DNA of 64,000 nt from Aquisalinus flavus (GTDB lineage: Bacteria > Pseudomonadota > Alphaproteobacteria > Caulobacterales > Parvularculaceae): assembly GCF_022559625.1 (NCBI RefSeq), contig NZ_CP042288.1, forward strand, positions 706,409 to 770,408. Direction: 5' to 3'. Each line of letters starts with the position of its first letter. Within the stretch, counting starts at the first letter, position 1. A program made the translations under genes and the position numbers. The notes under the pieces are model-generated. The model did not search any database. It saw only the letters and a program-made list of their open reading frames with translations, and was not told the DNA's origin. Of the stretch, positions 16,876 through 26,100 are shown one piece after another.

Positions 16876-17979
16876 ATGCCCAGACCAGTTTCATCCGCAC
16901 TCGGTGCCATGTCGCTTTTGCTGACAGGTCTGAGCCCGGCATTCGCGCAATCTATCCAGCAGGTGGGCGTGGTGCCGGACAATGCAACGCCGCTGCCTGT
17001 GTATATTGGCGGGCGCGTCATGGCATCGGATGCAGGCTGGAGGCGTCAATGGCCGGGCACTTATTTCGAGACCGCTTTCGAGGGGAATGAGGCCTGGATC
17101 GACATTGGCGAGGGCGAGGTCATGCTGGCCGTCACCATCGATAATGGCGATCCGGTGCAGCTGATCAAGCCCGCTGCCGGGATATACCGGATCGGCGCGT
17201 TGGAAGACGGTGCCCACTCGTTCAAGATGCAGGTGATCAGCGAAAGTCAGGCTGGTGCCACAGTGATCGGTGGTCTGTACGCGGAAAAGCCATTGCCTCT
17301 GACTGATGCACGCCCGGTCCAGATCGAGTTCATCGGCGACTCCCACACCGTCGGTTATGGCAATACGTCTCCGGTGCGCGAGTGTACCGAGGAGGACGTC
17401 TGGCTGACGACGGACACATCGCAGGGACCGGCAGCCCTGATCGCCGATCACTATGGCGCCGACTATCAGGTCAACGCGATTTCCGGGCGGGGTATCGTGC
17501 GCAATTATGACGGCTTTCCCGGCAATACGCTGCCGGAAGCCTATCCTTACGCGCTGCTCAATGACCAAACGCCTTACCAGCCGACCGGCTGGGACCCTGA
17601 AATTGTGGTCATCTCTCTCGGTACGAATGACTTCTCCACGGCGCTGAAGCCCGAAGAGCGGTGGGAGACAAGAAACGCCCTGCAACAGGATTTCGTCAAC
17701 ACCTATGTCTCCTTCATCGAGATGCTGCATCAGCGCTATCCGGGCGCGTCTTTCGTGCTGTGGGCAACGGACCTCTCGAACGGAGAGATCGCTGCAATGG
17801 GCGCAGCTGTCGCCAGCGCCGTGGTATCTGACGGTGAGATCGATATCAGCTTCGTGCCGGTATCGGGCCTTGCCATGACCGGCTGTCATTATCATCCGGA
17901 TACGACCGATGCCCGCCATATCGCCGATCTGGTCATCGCTGAAATCGGGCCGCTGGCCCCTGAAGCAGAAGACGAATGA
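16876..17979 (+). CDS. CE2-type SGNH carbohydrate esterase, exported
   Basis: This predicted acetyl esterase removes O-acetyl groups from polysaccharides such as xylan or glucomannan. A signal peptide (SALGAMSLLLTGLSPAFAQ) leads to an N-terminal jelly-roll domain (RVMASDAGWRRQWPGTYFE) typical of CE2, then the SGNH hydrolase domain: FIGDSHTVGYGN with Ser156, the Gly block in NAISGRGIVRN, VISLGTNDFST, and the Asp/His block CHYHPDTTDARHIAD. Length (367 aa) fits. The last 4 nt overlap the racemase gene downstream. With the mannan operon elsewhere in the window, deacetylation of acetylated mannan is a possible job, but the gene is 24 kb away. Confidence 0.88.
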   Translation: MPRPVSSALGAMSLLLTGLSPAFAQSIQQVGVVPDNATPLPVYIGGRVMASDAGWRRQWPGTYFETAFEGNEAWIDIGEGEVMLAVTIDNGDPVQLIKPAAGIYRIGALEDGAHSFKMQVISESQAGATVIGGLYAEKPLPLTDARPVQIEFIGDSHTVGYGNTSPVRECTEEDVWLTTDTSQGPAALIADHYGADYQVNAISGRGIVRNYDGFPGNTLPEAYPYALLNDQTPYQPTGWDPEIVVISLGTNDFSTALKPEERWETRNALQQDFVNTYVSFIEMLHQRYPGASFVLWATDLSNGEIAAMGAAVASAVVSDGEIDISFVPVSGLAMTGCHYHPDTTDARHIADLVIAEIGPLAPEAEDE

Positions 17980-18668
17980 AGACCATCGGCCTGATCGGCG
18001 GCATGAGCTGGGAAAGCTCCGCTGTCTATTACCGTCTGATCAATCAGGGGATGAGAGCGCGGCTGGGCGGGGCCCGTTCCGCGCGCTCGCTGATGCTGTC
18101 GGTCGATTTCGACGAGATCGAGAAATTGCAGCATGATGGCGACTGGCAAACGCTCACCGGGCTGATGATCAAGGCAGCCACAGACCTGCAAAGAGGCGGG
18201 GCCGACTTTATCGTGATCTGTACCAACACGATGCACAGAATGGCCGATGAGGTTTCGGCGTCGGTCTCCATCCCGCTCCTGCATATCGCCGACGCCGCAG
18301 CCGATCGGATCAAGGCGGACGGGATCGGGCGTGTCGGGCTGCTCGGCACCGCCTTCACCATGGAGCAGGCGTTCTACAAGGGCAGATTGCGCGAGCGTCA
18401 CGGGCTGCAGGTCCTGATCCCCAAAGAGGCTGACCGAAAGACCGTCCACGATGTGATCTACCGGGAGTTGATCACCGGCAGGGTCGAGGAAGCGTCCCGG
18501 CGGGCGTATCGGGACGTCATCACCCGGCTGGTTGACGAGGGGGCAGAGGCGATCATCCTGGGATGTACGGAAATCATGCTGCTGGTCGGACCGGAGGACA
18601 GCGCTGTTCCGCTGTATGACACGACAGCGATTCATGCGCAGGCGGCGGTGGATATGGCCCTCGCCTGA
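17976..18668 (+). CDS. Aspartate/glutamate racemase family protein (YgeA-like)
   Basis: PLP-independent two-cysteine racemase fold. The start KTIGLIGGMSWESSAVYY is diagnostic of the YgeA/RacD subgroup. The two catalytic cysteine motifs are ICTNTMH and LGCTEIMLL, one in each half. Length (230 aa) is standard. Likely reaction is racemisation of an amino acid (aspartate, glutamate or a broad range). It is translationally coupled to the CE2 esterase (ATGA overlap), which is an odd functional pairing; the overlap may reflect compact packing only. No signal peptide, so cytoplasmic. Confidence 0.9.
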   Translation: MKTIGLIGGMSWESSAVYYRLINQGMRARLGGARSARSLMLSVDFDEIEKLQHDGDWQTLTGLMIKAATDLQRGGADFIVICTNTMHRMADEVSASVSIPLLHIADAAADRIKADGIGRVGLLGTAFTMEQAFYKGRLRERHGLQVLIPKEADRKTVHDVIYRELITGRVEEASRRAYRDVITRLVDEGAEAIILGCTEIMLLVGPEDSAVPLYDTTAIHAQAAVDMALA

Positions 18669-18909
18669 AATCCGCCGCACCTACTGACGCAGATCGTCAG
18701 GCTGACGGGGCTTATCCCGTTGAGTCGCGCGCTTTTCTGGCGTGGGCCGGCACTGCTGATTGGGCGCCTCGGGAGCAGGAAGCGTCAGGACGTCACCGGC
18801 TTCTTGGCTTGCGCCGGGCCGGATTCTCGGCAACACTGGGCGCAATGGGGCCCGCGCCTTTGGCGCCGGGGAAGCTTGGTGGAGGCCCGATGCCAATGTC
18901 GGGGGGTAT

Positions 18910-20193
18910 ATGACGTCAGAAGTTGTGTTGATGAACCGCAGTGCCGTGGCCATGGCCGCGGACAGCGCCGTGACGATTTCCGGGGCGAATTATCTGAAGA
19001 CCTATAATTCGGTCGACAAGCTGTTCCCGCTGGTCGATGGCCAGCCGGTCGCGGTGATGATCTATAACAATGCCGAGATCATGTCGACGCCGTGGGAGAC
19101 GGTCATCTCGCTCTATCGCGAACATGCTGCAGGCAAGCCGATGGACACGATCGAGGCCTATGCCCAGGACTTCCTCAATTTCATCTCCGGCAATCCGGAC
19201 CTGTTCCCGCCGGACCATCAGGACACGGAATTCTTCAAGCATGTGCTGGTCGTCTTCACCATCCTGGCAGAGGATTTCGACTATCAGGTCGCCAAGTTCA
19301 TCGAGGCCAAGGCGGGCAGGGTCCGCGATCATATCAACCAGATCTTCGAATTCGTGGTCGAGCAGCTGCATAATGATTACCAGCGCAATCTCGACGATAC
19401 GCCGCGCGCCGATCTCGACGCCTTCCCGCAGGGCATGGATGAGCAGATCCGGCGCCGCTACAGGGCTGAGATCAACGAGCTGATCGAGGCGCTGGTTCAT
19501 GCGCTGTCACAGGACCATCCAGGCCTGCACGTCACCGACAAGATCCGTGACCGCCTGACCGACATCGCGGTGTTTTCGGTGACGCGCGATGCGTTCTTCG
19601 AGCATTATACCGGCGTCGTCTTCGCCGGGTTCGGGCGGCAGGACAAATATCCCTCGATGCGGTCCTATCTGACCTCTTCGGTCGTGCTCGGCTTGTTGAA
19701 ACACCGCCAGGACCGGATCGCGGACATGGGCTCGAACTCCGGGCCGGTCGTGCAGCCCTTCGCCCAGGACCGGATGATCCGCACCTTTCTCACCGGCATG
19801 GACGGGTATCTGCGCATGTTCATGTTCGGCGAGACGCTGAAGCTGACGACCAATGTCGTTTCCGACCTGGTCGGGCGCGTGCCCGGCCTGAGCGATGACC
19901 AGCGTCAAACGTTGTGGGCGGACTATTCCGAAACCAACATGGTCACGGCGTTGCGCGAGTTCTTCCGCTCCGTCGACCGATATCAGCATGTCGTGCACAC
20001 GCTGCCGATCTATCGCGCGATCCAGACCCTGCCGAAAAAGGAGCTGGGCGAGACGGCGGCGAGCCTGATCAAGCTGAATTCGTTCCAGCAAAAAGTGATG
20101 AATTCGATCGAGACCGTCGGCGGGCCGATCGACGTGGCTGTCATCACCCGCAATGGCGGGCTGGAATGGCGCACAGAAAAAGCGGAGCTGTAA
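18910..20193 (+). CDS. Ntn-hydrolase-like (proteasome/HslV-type) protein of unknown function
   Basis: The N-terminus resembles the catalytic start of proteasomal beta subunits and HslV. With the start at 18910 the protein begins Met-Thr, so Met removal would expose Thr1. The stretch SAVAMAADSAVTISG then aligns with the GxVLAADxxxT block, placing an Asp at position 17 exactly as in proteasomes, and VDKLFPL supplies a Lys at position 36, near canonical Lys33. AVMIYNNAE follows as in the core strand. The rest (427 aa total) is long and helical, with no HslU/ATPase partner nearby. GGGGGG precedes the ATG closely; an upstream extension to 18760 would bury Thr1 and looks non-coding. A small gene follows after 24 nt and is probably co-transcribed. 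The function is not known. Confidence 0.7.
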   Translation: MTSEVVLMNRSAVAMAADSAVTISGANYLKTYNSVDKLFPLVDGQPVAVMIYNNAEIMSTPWETVISLYREHAAGKPMDTIEAYAQDFLNFISGNPDLFPPDHQDTEFFKHVLVVFTILAEDFDYQVAKFIEAKAGRVRDHINQIFEFVVEQLHNDYQRNLDDTPRADLDAFPQGMDEQIRRRYRAEINELIEALVHALSQDHPGLHVTDKIRDRLTDIAVFSVTRDAFFEHYTGVVFAGFGRQDKYPSMRSYLTSSVVLGLLKHRQDRIADMGSNSGPVVQPFAQDRMIRTFLTGMDGYLRMFMFGETLKLTTNVVSDLVGRVPGLSDDQRQTLWADYSETNMVTALREFFRSVDRYQHVVHTLPIYRAIQTLPKKELGETAASLIKLNSFQQKVMNSIETVGGPIDVAVITRNGGLEWRTEKAEL

Positions 20194-20227
20194 GATGAGC
20201 CAGAGCGGAGCTGTACGATGAGCAAGA
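20182..20227 (+). repeat. 23-bp tandem duplication across a gene junction
   Basis: GCGGAGCTGTAAGATGAGCC (from 20182) and GCGGAGCTGTACGATGAGCA (from 20205) are adjacent, with two mismatches over 23 bp. The first unit holds the stop codon of the upstream gene and an ATG at 20195 that reads only 8 codons; the second holds the ATG used by the downstream gene. Confidence 0.8.
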
Positions 20228-20679
20228 GTGGCGATCGCCTGAAACAGATCTGGCAGGGCTTCGAATCCCGGACCACGCGCAATCTGACCGGCTCGGGCGT
20301 CGACAATATTCCGCGCCCGCAGATCCAGGAAATGGAGCGGCACCGCTCGCTGCTTGAAACCGCGCACCGGGCGGCTTCCGTACCAATGCCCGAAGGGGTC
20401 GAGGAACCGTCAAAGGCAGCTTTCGACGCCTTGCGCGCGCGCCTGACGACGTTCGACGAGAAGGGACGCCCTGAGAAGAAGCATTACAATGCTGCAGCCG
20501 AGCCGGAAGTCAGCATGTCGGCCGCCGAAACGCTCCACACCGAGCAACTGATCCGCGATCTGAAAGTCACCGAGAACCTGACCGCTCGCCGGGAGCTCGA
20601 TTACATGGGCTATGCCGCGAAGATGCAGGCAGAACGCGACGGCCGCCGCAAACGCCGGAAATTCCTCGGCCTGTTCTAG
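20218..20679 (+). CDS. Hypothetical protein linked to the Ntn-hydrolase-like gene
   Basis: A 153-residue, highly charged protein without signal peptide or membrane segment. No known family is recognised. It starts SKSGDRLKQIWQGFESRTTRN, has a low-complexity centre, a helical part (SAAETLHTEQLIRDLKV) and a basic tail (ERDGRRKRRKFLGLF) that might contact nucleic acid, membrane or a partner. It begins 24 nt after the preceding gene and shares its duplicated translation-start region, so the two are probably expressed together. It may be a substrate, inhibitor or adaptor of the Ntn-like protein; this is inference. Confidence 0.65.
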   Translation: MSKSGDRLKQIWQGFESRTTRNLTGSGVDNIPRPQIQEMERHRSLLETAHRAASVPMPEGVEEPSKAAFDALRARLTTFDEKGRPEKKHYNAAAEPEVSMSAAETLHTEQLIRDLKVTENLTARRELDYMGYAAKMQAERDGRRKRRKFLGLF

Positions 20680-20682
20680 CTC

Positions 20683-20735
20683 GACCTGCGTTCAGATCGA
20701 ATCATTTGAACGCAGAAAGTTGATCTGCTTCAAAG
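20683..20735 (+). repeat. Dispersed hairpin element, copy A
   Basis: CTGCGTTCA (20686-20694) pairs with TGAACGCAG (20707-20715), followed by AAAGTTGATCTGCTTCAAA. A second copy lies on the minus strand at about 29040-29095, where the stem has a compensating C/G swap. Confidence 0.6.
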
Positions 20736-20820
20736 ATCCCCTCGGCGCGTCGCGCCGCGGCCTTTGTCATCCGGATCGGTCTCCCTATCTTCAAGCGACA
20801 GATAATCGGAGGAGTCATCG

Positions 20821-21144
20821 ATGCAAATTACCACCACCCCGCACATACCGGGCCGCGAGGTTACCGAAGCGCTTGGCGTCGTCACCGGCGAGGCGATCCT
20901 TGGCGTCAACATCTTCCGCGACCTGTTCGCCGGGTTGCGCGATATCATCGGCGGGCGGTCCGGGGGATATCAGAAGGCCCTGCGCGAGGCGCGTGACCAT
21001 GCCATGAACGATATGGCCGAGGAAGCCCGCGCCCTGGGCGCAGATGCCATCATCGGCGTCGACCTCGATTACGAGAGCATCGACACCCAGAAAGGCGCCA
21101 TGCTGATGGTCTCGGCCAGCGGCACCGCCGTGAAGGTACGCTAG
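20821..21144 (+). CDS. YbjQ/UPF0145 family protein
   Basis: A 107-residue protein matching the YbjQ (UPF0145, DUF74) family in length and in its pattern: [21 protein letters not shown] near the start, the glycine-rich turn [10 protein letters not shown], the helix [17 protein letters not shown], and [15 protein letters not shown]. Family members form pentameric rings, sometimes called heavy-metal-binding domain proteins, but the function is not established. It is monocistronic, followed by a bidirectional hairpin at 21151. Confidence 0.93.
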   Translation: MQITTTPHIPGREVTEALGVVTGEAILGVNIFRDLFAGLRDIIGGRSGGYQKALREARDHAMNDMAEEARALGADAIIGVDLDYESIDTQKGAMLMVSASGTAVKVR

Positions 21145-21150
21145 AAAACG

Positions 21151-21179
21151 AAACCCCCGGCCCATGAGGCCGGGGGTTT
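21151..21179. terminator. Bidirectional hairpin terminator
   Basis: AAACCCCCGGCC (21151-21162) and GGCCGGGGGTTT (21168-21179) form a 12-bp stem with a 5-nt loop, between convergent genes. Confidence 0.85.
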
Positions 21180-21200
21180 CCGCTTCGGGCCGCATAGCGC

Positions 21201-21902
21201 CTATTCGTCCATCAGTTCCTGAAACTGAAGACCGTCCTTGCCCTGCTGGAACATTTCATAGGCAATGGAGCGCAGCTCCTGCTTGTTGACCGCATGGGGG
21301 CTCGATAGATCGCTCGGTGTGACCGCGTTGCTGATCTTGCCGCCGGTTTCAGCAGCAGCCGTTCGGCTGGCGCCCTCGCCGAAGGACGCTTCGACCATGG
21401 ACGCGCTGGCGAAGACGCGATAATTTTCGAGAACGCTGAAGAAGACGATGAGATCGACCGCAAAGGTGCGCTTCGAATAGCCGTAGTCGGCGATCAGGTA
21501 GCGTTCCAGCACCGACTGGCTGCCGGTGTTGTCGTACCAGTTCTCGGCGCTCGCGAAGAACAGCGTATTGTTGAAGCGGTCATTCTGTTCCGCCGACAGG
21601 CCGGAATTCAGGAAGGTAAACATGGCGAGCCCGACGCAGCGCCCTTCATTGCAGGCGGTCGGCAACAGGATGACATTCTCGCCATTGTAGCTTGCCTGGA
21701 TTGCCTGCTGACCGTTCAGGTCACCGAGGGAATGCGCAACGCCGGCATCGCTCAGAAGCGGCGACAGCGTCTCGACATTGAAATCAAAGATCATGGACGC
21801 ATCGCTCGACGCCCCCAGTGAATTCATCTGCGCGGTCGCTGGCAGAACCATGCCGGCGACTGCCATGCAGGCAGCAGAAAATGTGACAGCAAGCTTGTTC
21901 AT
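21201..21902 (-). CDS. YbjN-domain secreted protein
   Basis: A signal peptide (LAVTFSAACMAVAGMVLPATAQ) is followed by a domain resembling YbjN: a strand pair with CNEGRCVGLAMFTFLNSG, the Cys-x4-Cys typical of alphaproteobacterial members, then DRFNNTLFFASAENWY and a final strand-helix unit (KRTFAVDLIVFFSVLENYRVFAS). YbjN proteins adopt a type III secretion chaperone-like fold and have been tied to motility and stress, but the role here is unknown. The start at 21902 has GGAGGGGA upstream; the frame is open to 21941. It is convergent with the YbjQ gene. Confidence 0.75.
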   Translation of the reverse strand: MNKLAVTFSAACMAVAGMVLPATAQMNSLGASSDASMIFDFNVETLSPLLSDAGVAHSLGDLNGQQAIQASYNGENVILLPTACNEGRCVGLAMFTFLNSGLSAEQNDRFNNTLFFASAENWYDNTGSQSVLERYLIADYGYSKRTFAVDLIVFFSVLENYRVFASASMVEASFGEGASRTAAAETGGKISNAVTPSDLSSPHAVNKQELRSIAYEMFQQGKDGLQFQELMDE

Positions 21903-22012
21903 GAATATTCCCCTCCAATTGAAGCGATATCTCATCACCAAGGCGGGGGAACGTCAATCACGCGTTTAGGGGAGGTCCGTCAGCTGGAAAGCCGGTCTGG
22001 CGAATTGCCCGG

Positions 22013-23029
22013 CTAGCGGACGAGTTCTGCGCCATCGATATCCTTACCTGCAAACAGCGCGGATATCTCTTCGCGGGCATCCATCGTCACCCGATAGCCG
22101 ATCTCGATGAATTCATCGGCGCGATCAAAGGATGTCGGACCGGCAGCACGCATATCCGGCATCAGGCGCACATCGGGCTTGTGGATTTGCGATTTCGCTT
22201 CGGCCAGCTGGGTCTGGAAGATGTCGATCGTGGCGATCGCGGTCTCGAAGAAATGCGGCGTCGCCTGCATTTTCGCCTTCGCCATCTGCAACTGCCGTTC
22301 GACATAATGGCGGGTATTGGCGACCAGATTGTGCAGCGGTTCCGGCAGCAGGTGCTGCTGCTCGATCAGGGGCGCCGGCTCGACCAGGGTGACCGCGCGG
22401 GTCGGCGGCGGATCGAACCGTTCCAGCGTCAGCGCAACGGCGGTGAGGTCGACGGCGATGACCTTGTCGGCGCCGAGCGAGCGGGCAAGGTCGACCGGCA
22501 CCGGGTTCGACAGGGCCCCATCGACGAGCCAATGATCGCCGTGATCCTGGGGCATCTTCGCGGCGTGGATCACCATGGGGATAGCGCTGGACGCGCGCAC
22601 GGCGTCGATGACCGAGCCTTCGGTGATCCACAATTCCCGCCCGGTGCCGAGATCGGTGGCATTGACGCCAAACGGGATGGGCAGGTCGGCAAAAGGCTTG
22701 TCGGCGTGGCGGAAGGCCTTGAATGCGGCGTCGGGGTTGAGGAACCCGCCATGTGACAGGTTCACGGCAAAATCACGCATTGCTGCCAGCGGACCCAGTT
22801 CGCGTGCCCATTTCTCGAATTCCGGCAATACCCCCAAAAGATGGGCCCCGCCAACCAGTGCCCCGACGGAGCACCCGGCGATCACGTCCGGCTTGAGGCC
22901 CATGTCGTCAAACGCCCGCAGGACGCCGATATGGGCCCAGCCGCGGGCGGCGCCCGAGCCGAGTACGAGGCCGACCTTCGGCCCGGTTCGTGACGGCGTG
23001 GTCTGAGGCGTAAGGGTTTTATTAAGCAT
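22013..23029 (-). CDS. Patatin-like phospholipase (RssA/NTE type)
   Basis: A Ser-Asp dyad lipid acyl hydrolase of the patatin fold. The oxyanion motif GSGAARGWAHIGVL, the nucleophile elbow GCSVGAL and the Asp motif VDGALSNPVP are all present and in the right order. Length (338 aa) is usual for bacterial RssA-like members. There is no signal peptide, so the protein is probably cytoplasmic or peripheral to the inner membrane and acts on phospholipids or lysophospholipids. Its start codon lies within a CtrA-type box (23022-23036), so it may share regulation with divergent cckA. Confidence 0.92.
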   Translation of the reverse strand: MLNKTLTPQTTPSRTGPKVGLVLGSGAARGWAHIGVLRAFDDMGLKPDVIAGCSVGALVGGAHLLGVLPEFEKWARELGPLAAMRDFAVNLSHGGFLNPDAAFKAFRHADKPFADLPIPFGVNATDLGTGRELWITEGSVIDAVRASSAIPMVIHAAKMPQDHGDHWLVDGALSNPVPVDLARSLGADKVIAVDLTAVALTLERFDPPPTRAVTLVEPAPLIEQQHLLPEPLHNLVANTRHYVERQLQMAKAKMQATPHFFETAIATIDIFQTQLAEAKSQIHKPDVRLMPDMRAAGPTSFDRADEFIEIGYRVTMDAREEISALFAGKDIDGAELVR

Positions 23030-23036
23030 TCATTAA
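23022..23036. promoter_or_regulatory. CtrA-type box TTAA-N7-TTAA between patatin and cckA
   Basis: TTAA (23022-23025), 7 nt, TTAA (23033-23036) is the full CtrA consensus. It overlaps the patatin start codon and lies 141 bp upstream of cckA. Inferred from the motif only. Confidence 0.6.
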
Positions 23037-23176
23037 CATTCTTCTACTCGAACGGCATTTCACCGCAGGGGCGACTCTGGATAACTTGCCGGGTCGGCAC
23101 TCTGGTCCCGGCTTGCGAACACTTGCACGATACCGTCACTCACGCGGTCTGTCTCACACTGGCATAGGAAATACAT

Positions 23177-26100
23177 ATGCTGCAGGGCTTCAAAAAGAAA
23201 TCAACTCCGTCACCGAAAGAGCGCAAGAAAAGCTCGCTCGATGACCTGCCCAAAGCTGTGAGCTTCGAGGACGAGAACCTCACCCAGGGCTTTGACGATG
23301 CCTTCGATGCGCCCGCTTCGGCGGAGACCGCGGCGCCTGGAGAGACAACCGCGTCGACAAGCGGGTCCGAGGACAGGAAAACACCGATTGCAGGGCAAGG
23401 CGAGGGCAAGGGGCAGCGCGGCGGTCTCGGCATTTCCGCCATCGACGAATTGCGCCTGGCGATGAAAGCCGAAGACAAGGACCATGTGCAGAGCGCGAAT
23501 GGGCCGACCGGCGAGAGCGGTGACGGCCCCGCCGCCATATCGGCCTCCAATCCTGTCGAGGACCAGCAAAGCCGTATCATTGCACAGCTGGAAAAGGCGG
23601 AGCGGGAATCGCAAAAAGCGGGTTTGGCAGCCGCAGCGCTCGTCGCGACGAAGGACGATGAAGCCGAAACAGGCTTGCAGGACGACCGGCATGACGCTCC
23701 CAGAGCCCCGGCCGTGCCGGCATCCATTATCGATTTCGAACCCGAAAAGCCGTCATTGTTCAATCGCCTGTTCGAAAAGATTGCCCCCTTCATCGTCTGG
23801 GGATCAATGGGCTGCGTCGTGGCGAGCGTGCTTTATGCGCTGACCGTCGGTGTCGCCTCCGGCGTGCCCTGGCTCATCCTTCTGGGCGGCCTTGCCGGGA
23901 TCCTGTTGCTGATGATCGGCGGCGCCGTGACGAAATCCTTCTCGCCGCTGATGCTGGCCGGGGTCCTGATGCACCGGGCCGCCGGTAACGACAAAACCCG
24001 CGCCGTTCAGCTCGCCGGGAAGGATATCCTCGAACCGCTCGGACTCGCCGAGGATATATTGAACGCCGACAAGGATGCGCGCCTCGTCACCACGCGCGAG
24101 GGCGTCGTCGTTTATGCCAACGAGGCCTATCAGCAGGTTGCCGAACAGGCAGGGATTCGCGGCACGTCCGGCCTGCCGCCGCGCATCGACCGGCTGTTCA
24201 ACGCTTCGGGTCCGGAATCGCGCAAGGTCTTCCGCCTGTGCCGTGCCGCCAAGTCGGGCCAGCCGACCGAAGAGATCATCACCCAGATGATGGGCGCCGA
24301 GGCCGGGGCTGCCCGCCTGCGCCGGTTCGAAATTTCCCTGCGCCCGATGCGCGACAAGGCGGAACACATTGCGTGGCGCCTGCGCGAGCAGGAGGTGGAG
24401 GATGTCGTTGACACGCTGACCACGGCCTATCGCAAATATCCGCGGCCGGTTTTCGGTCTCGAGCGCTCCGGTCAGATCGTCTGGTACAATGAGGCGATGG
24501 CTGAATGGGTCGGGGCCATCAAGGGGTCGCTGCAGCTGTCCGATTTCATCCTCGGCGAGGCCGATGACATCGTCAAGGAACTGTGGGACGAGAACGAGAA
24601 ACCGACCGAGGCGCGGATGCGCAAGCGGGCAGGGGGCGCCGTCGATATATCCCTGACGCCATTCCTGCGCGGTGGTGTCGGCGAGGGGTTTGTCTGCATC
24701 GAACTGCAGCCGGTCGAGGTTGGCGATGCTGCTTCCCGCGAGCTTGCCAGTGCGTCGGGCGACATGACCGAGGCACCGTTCGGTATCGCGGTGGTCGAGG
24801 GCGATATCGGTTCGGATGCGCGGCTGGCCGAGATCAACCGGGTCTTCGCCGACCTGTTCGAGATCGAGGGCAATAACCCGCTGTTTTCCGAATGTTTCTC
24901 CGAGCAGGTCGCCCGCGATCTCGCCGCCGCGCTGAAGGCACGCAACACCAACTCCGCCCTTGCCCGTCCTGTCGAGGTCAAGATCGGCGATGGTGCAGCG
25001 GCCAAGTTCGTCAATCTCTATGCCCGCCCGGTCAAGCGCCGCCGCGGCAGCTATGGCAAGCGCCAGACGGTACTTTATTCCGTGGACGTTTCTTTCCAGA
25101 AACGCATGGAAGAGGATTACTCGCAGGACCAGAAGCTGAAGACGATCGGTCATCTGGCCGGGTCGATTGCCCATGACTTCAACAATTTGCTGCTGGTCAT
25201 CATGGGCTCGTGCGAGTTCCTGATGCGCCGGCACGCGGCGGGTGATCCGTCCTATCCCGACCTCGTCCTGATCCAGCAGAATGCCCAGAGGGCCAAGAAC
25301 CTGACCTCGAACCTGCTCGCCTTCTCGCGCAAGCAGACGCTGCAGTCAGAGGTGCTGTCGGTCACCGAAATGCTGCGCGACTTCTCGCCCTTCCTCAACC
25401 GGTCCATCACCGAGCGGGTGACGCTCAACGTCGTCAATGGCCGCGGCCTACCCAGGGTCAAGGCCGACAAGGGCCAGCTGGAACTTGCCGTCATGAACCT
25501 CGCGGTCAATGCCCGCGATGCCATGCCGAAAGGCGGCGAGCTGACGATCGAGACAATACTGGTCAAGGCGCCCGATGTTGCCAGTTATGGCTATGCCGTG
25601 CTTGACGATGTCGATCAGGTCCTGATCGAGGTGTCGGACTCCGGCACCGGCGTTCCCGAGGACATTGCCGAAAAGATCTTCGAGCCATTCTTTACCACCA
25701 AGGGCGAAGGCAAGGGTACCGGTCTCGGCCTGTCGACCGTGTATGGCGTCATCGGCCAGATGGGCGGGCGCATCTTCCTGCACAACCGCCCGGGCGAGGG
25801 GGCGACCTTCCGCATCTTCCTGCCGGCCTCCTATGAGGAGGAGACCACGAAGGATGTGCAGTCGGATGGTGGCAGCAAGATTTCCGAGGCCACCGACCTC
25901 ACCGGAAAGGGACGTATCCTGATCGTCGAGGACGAGGACGGCGCGCGCACCATCGTCGTGCGTGCCTTGCAGATGTGCGGCTACGAGATCGTCGAAGCGA
26001 CCGACGGCGAGGAGGCAATGGACATTCTCGACGCCGACGACAAGCCGTTCGATCTCGTCCTGTCTGACATCATGATGCCGGAGATGGATGGCCCGACCTT

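Noticed and set aside
18760-18909. Upstream extension of the Ntn-like protein
   Set aside because: The added 50 residues are Gly/Arg/Trp-rich without family character, and would bury the Thr that aligns with the catalytic Thr1.
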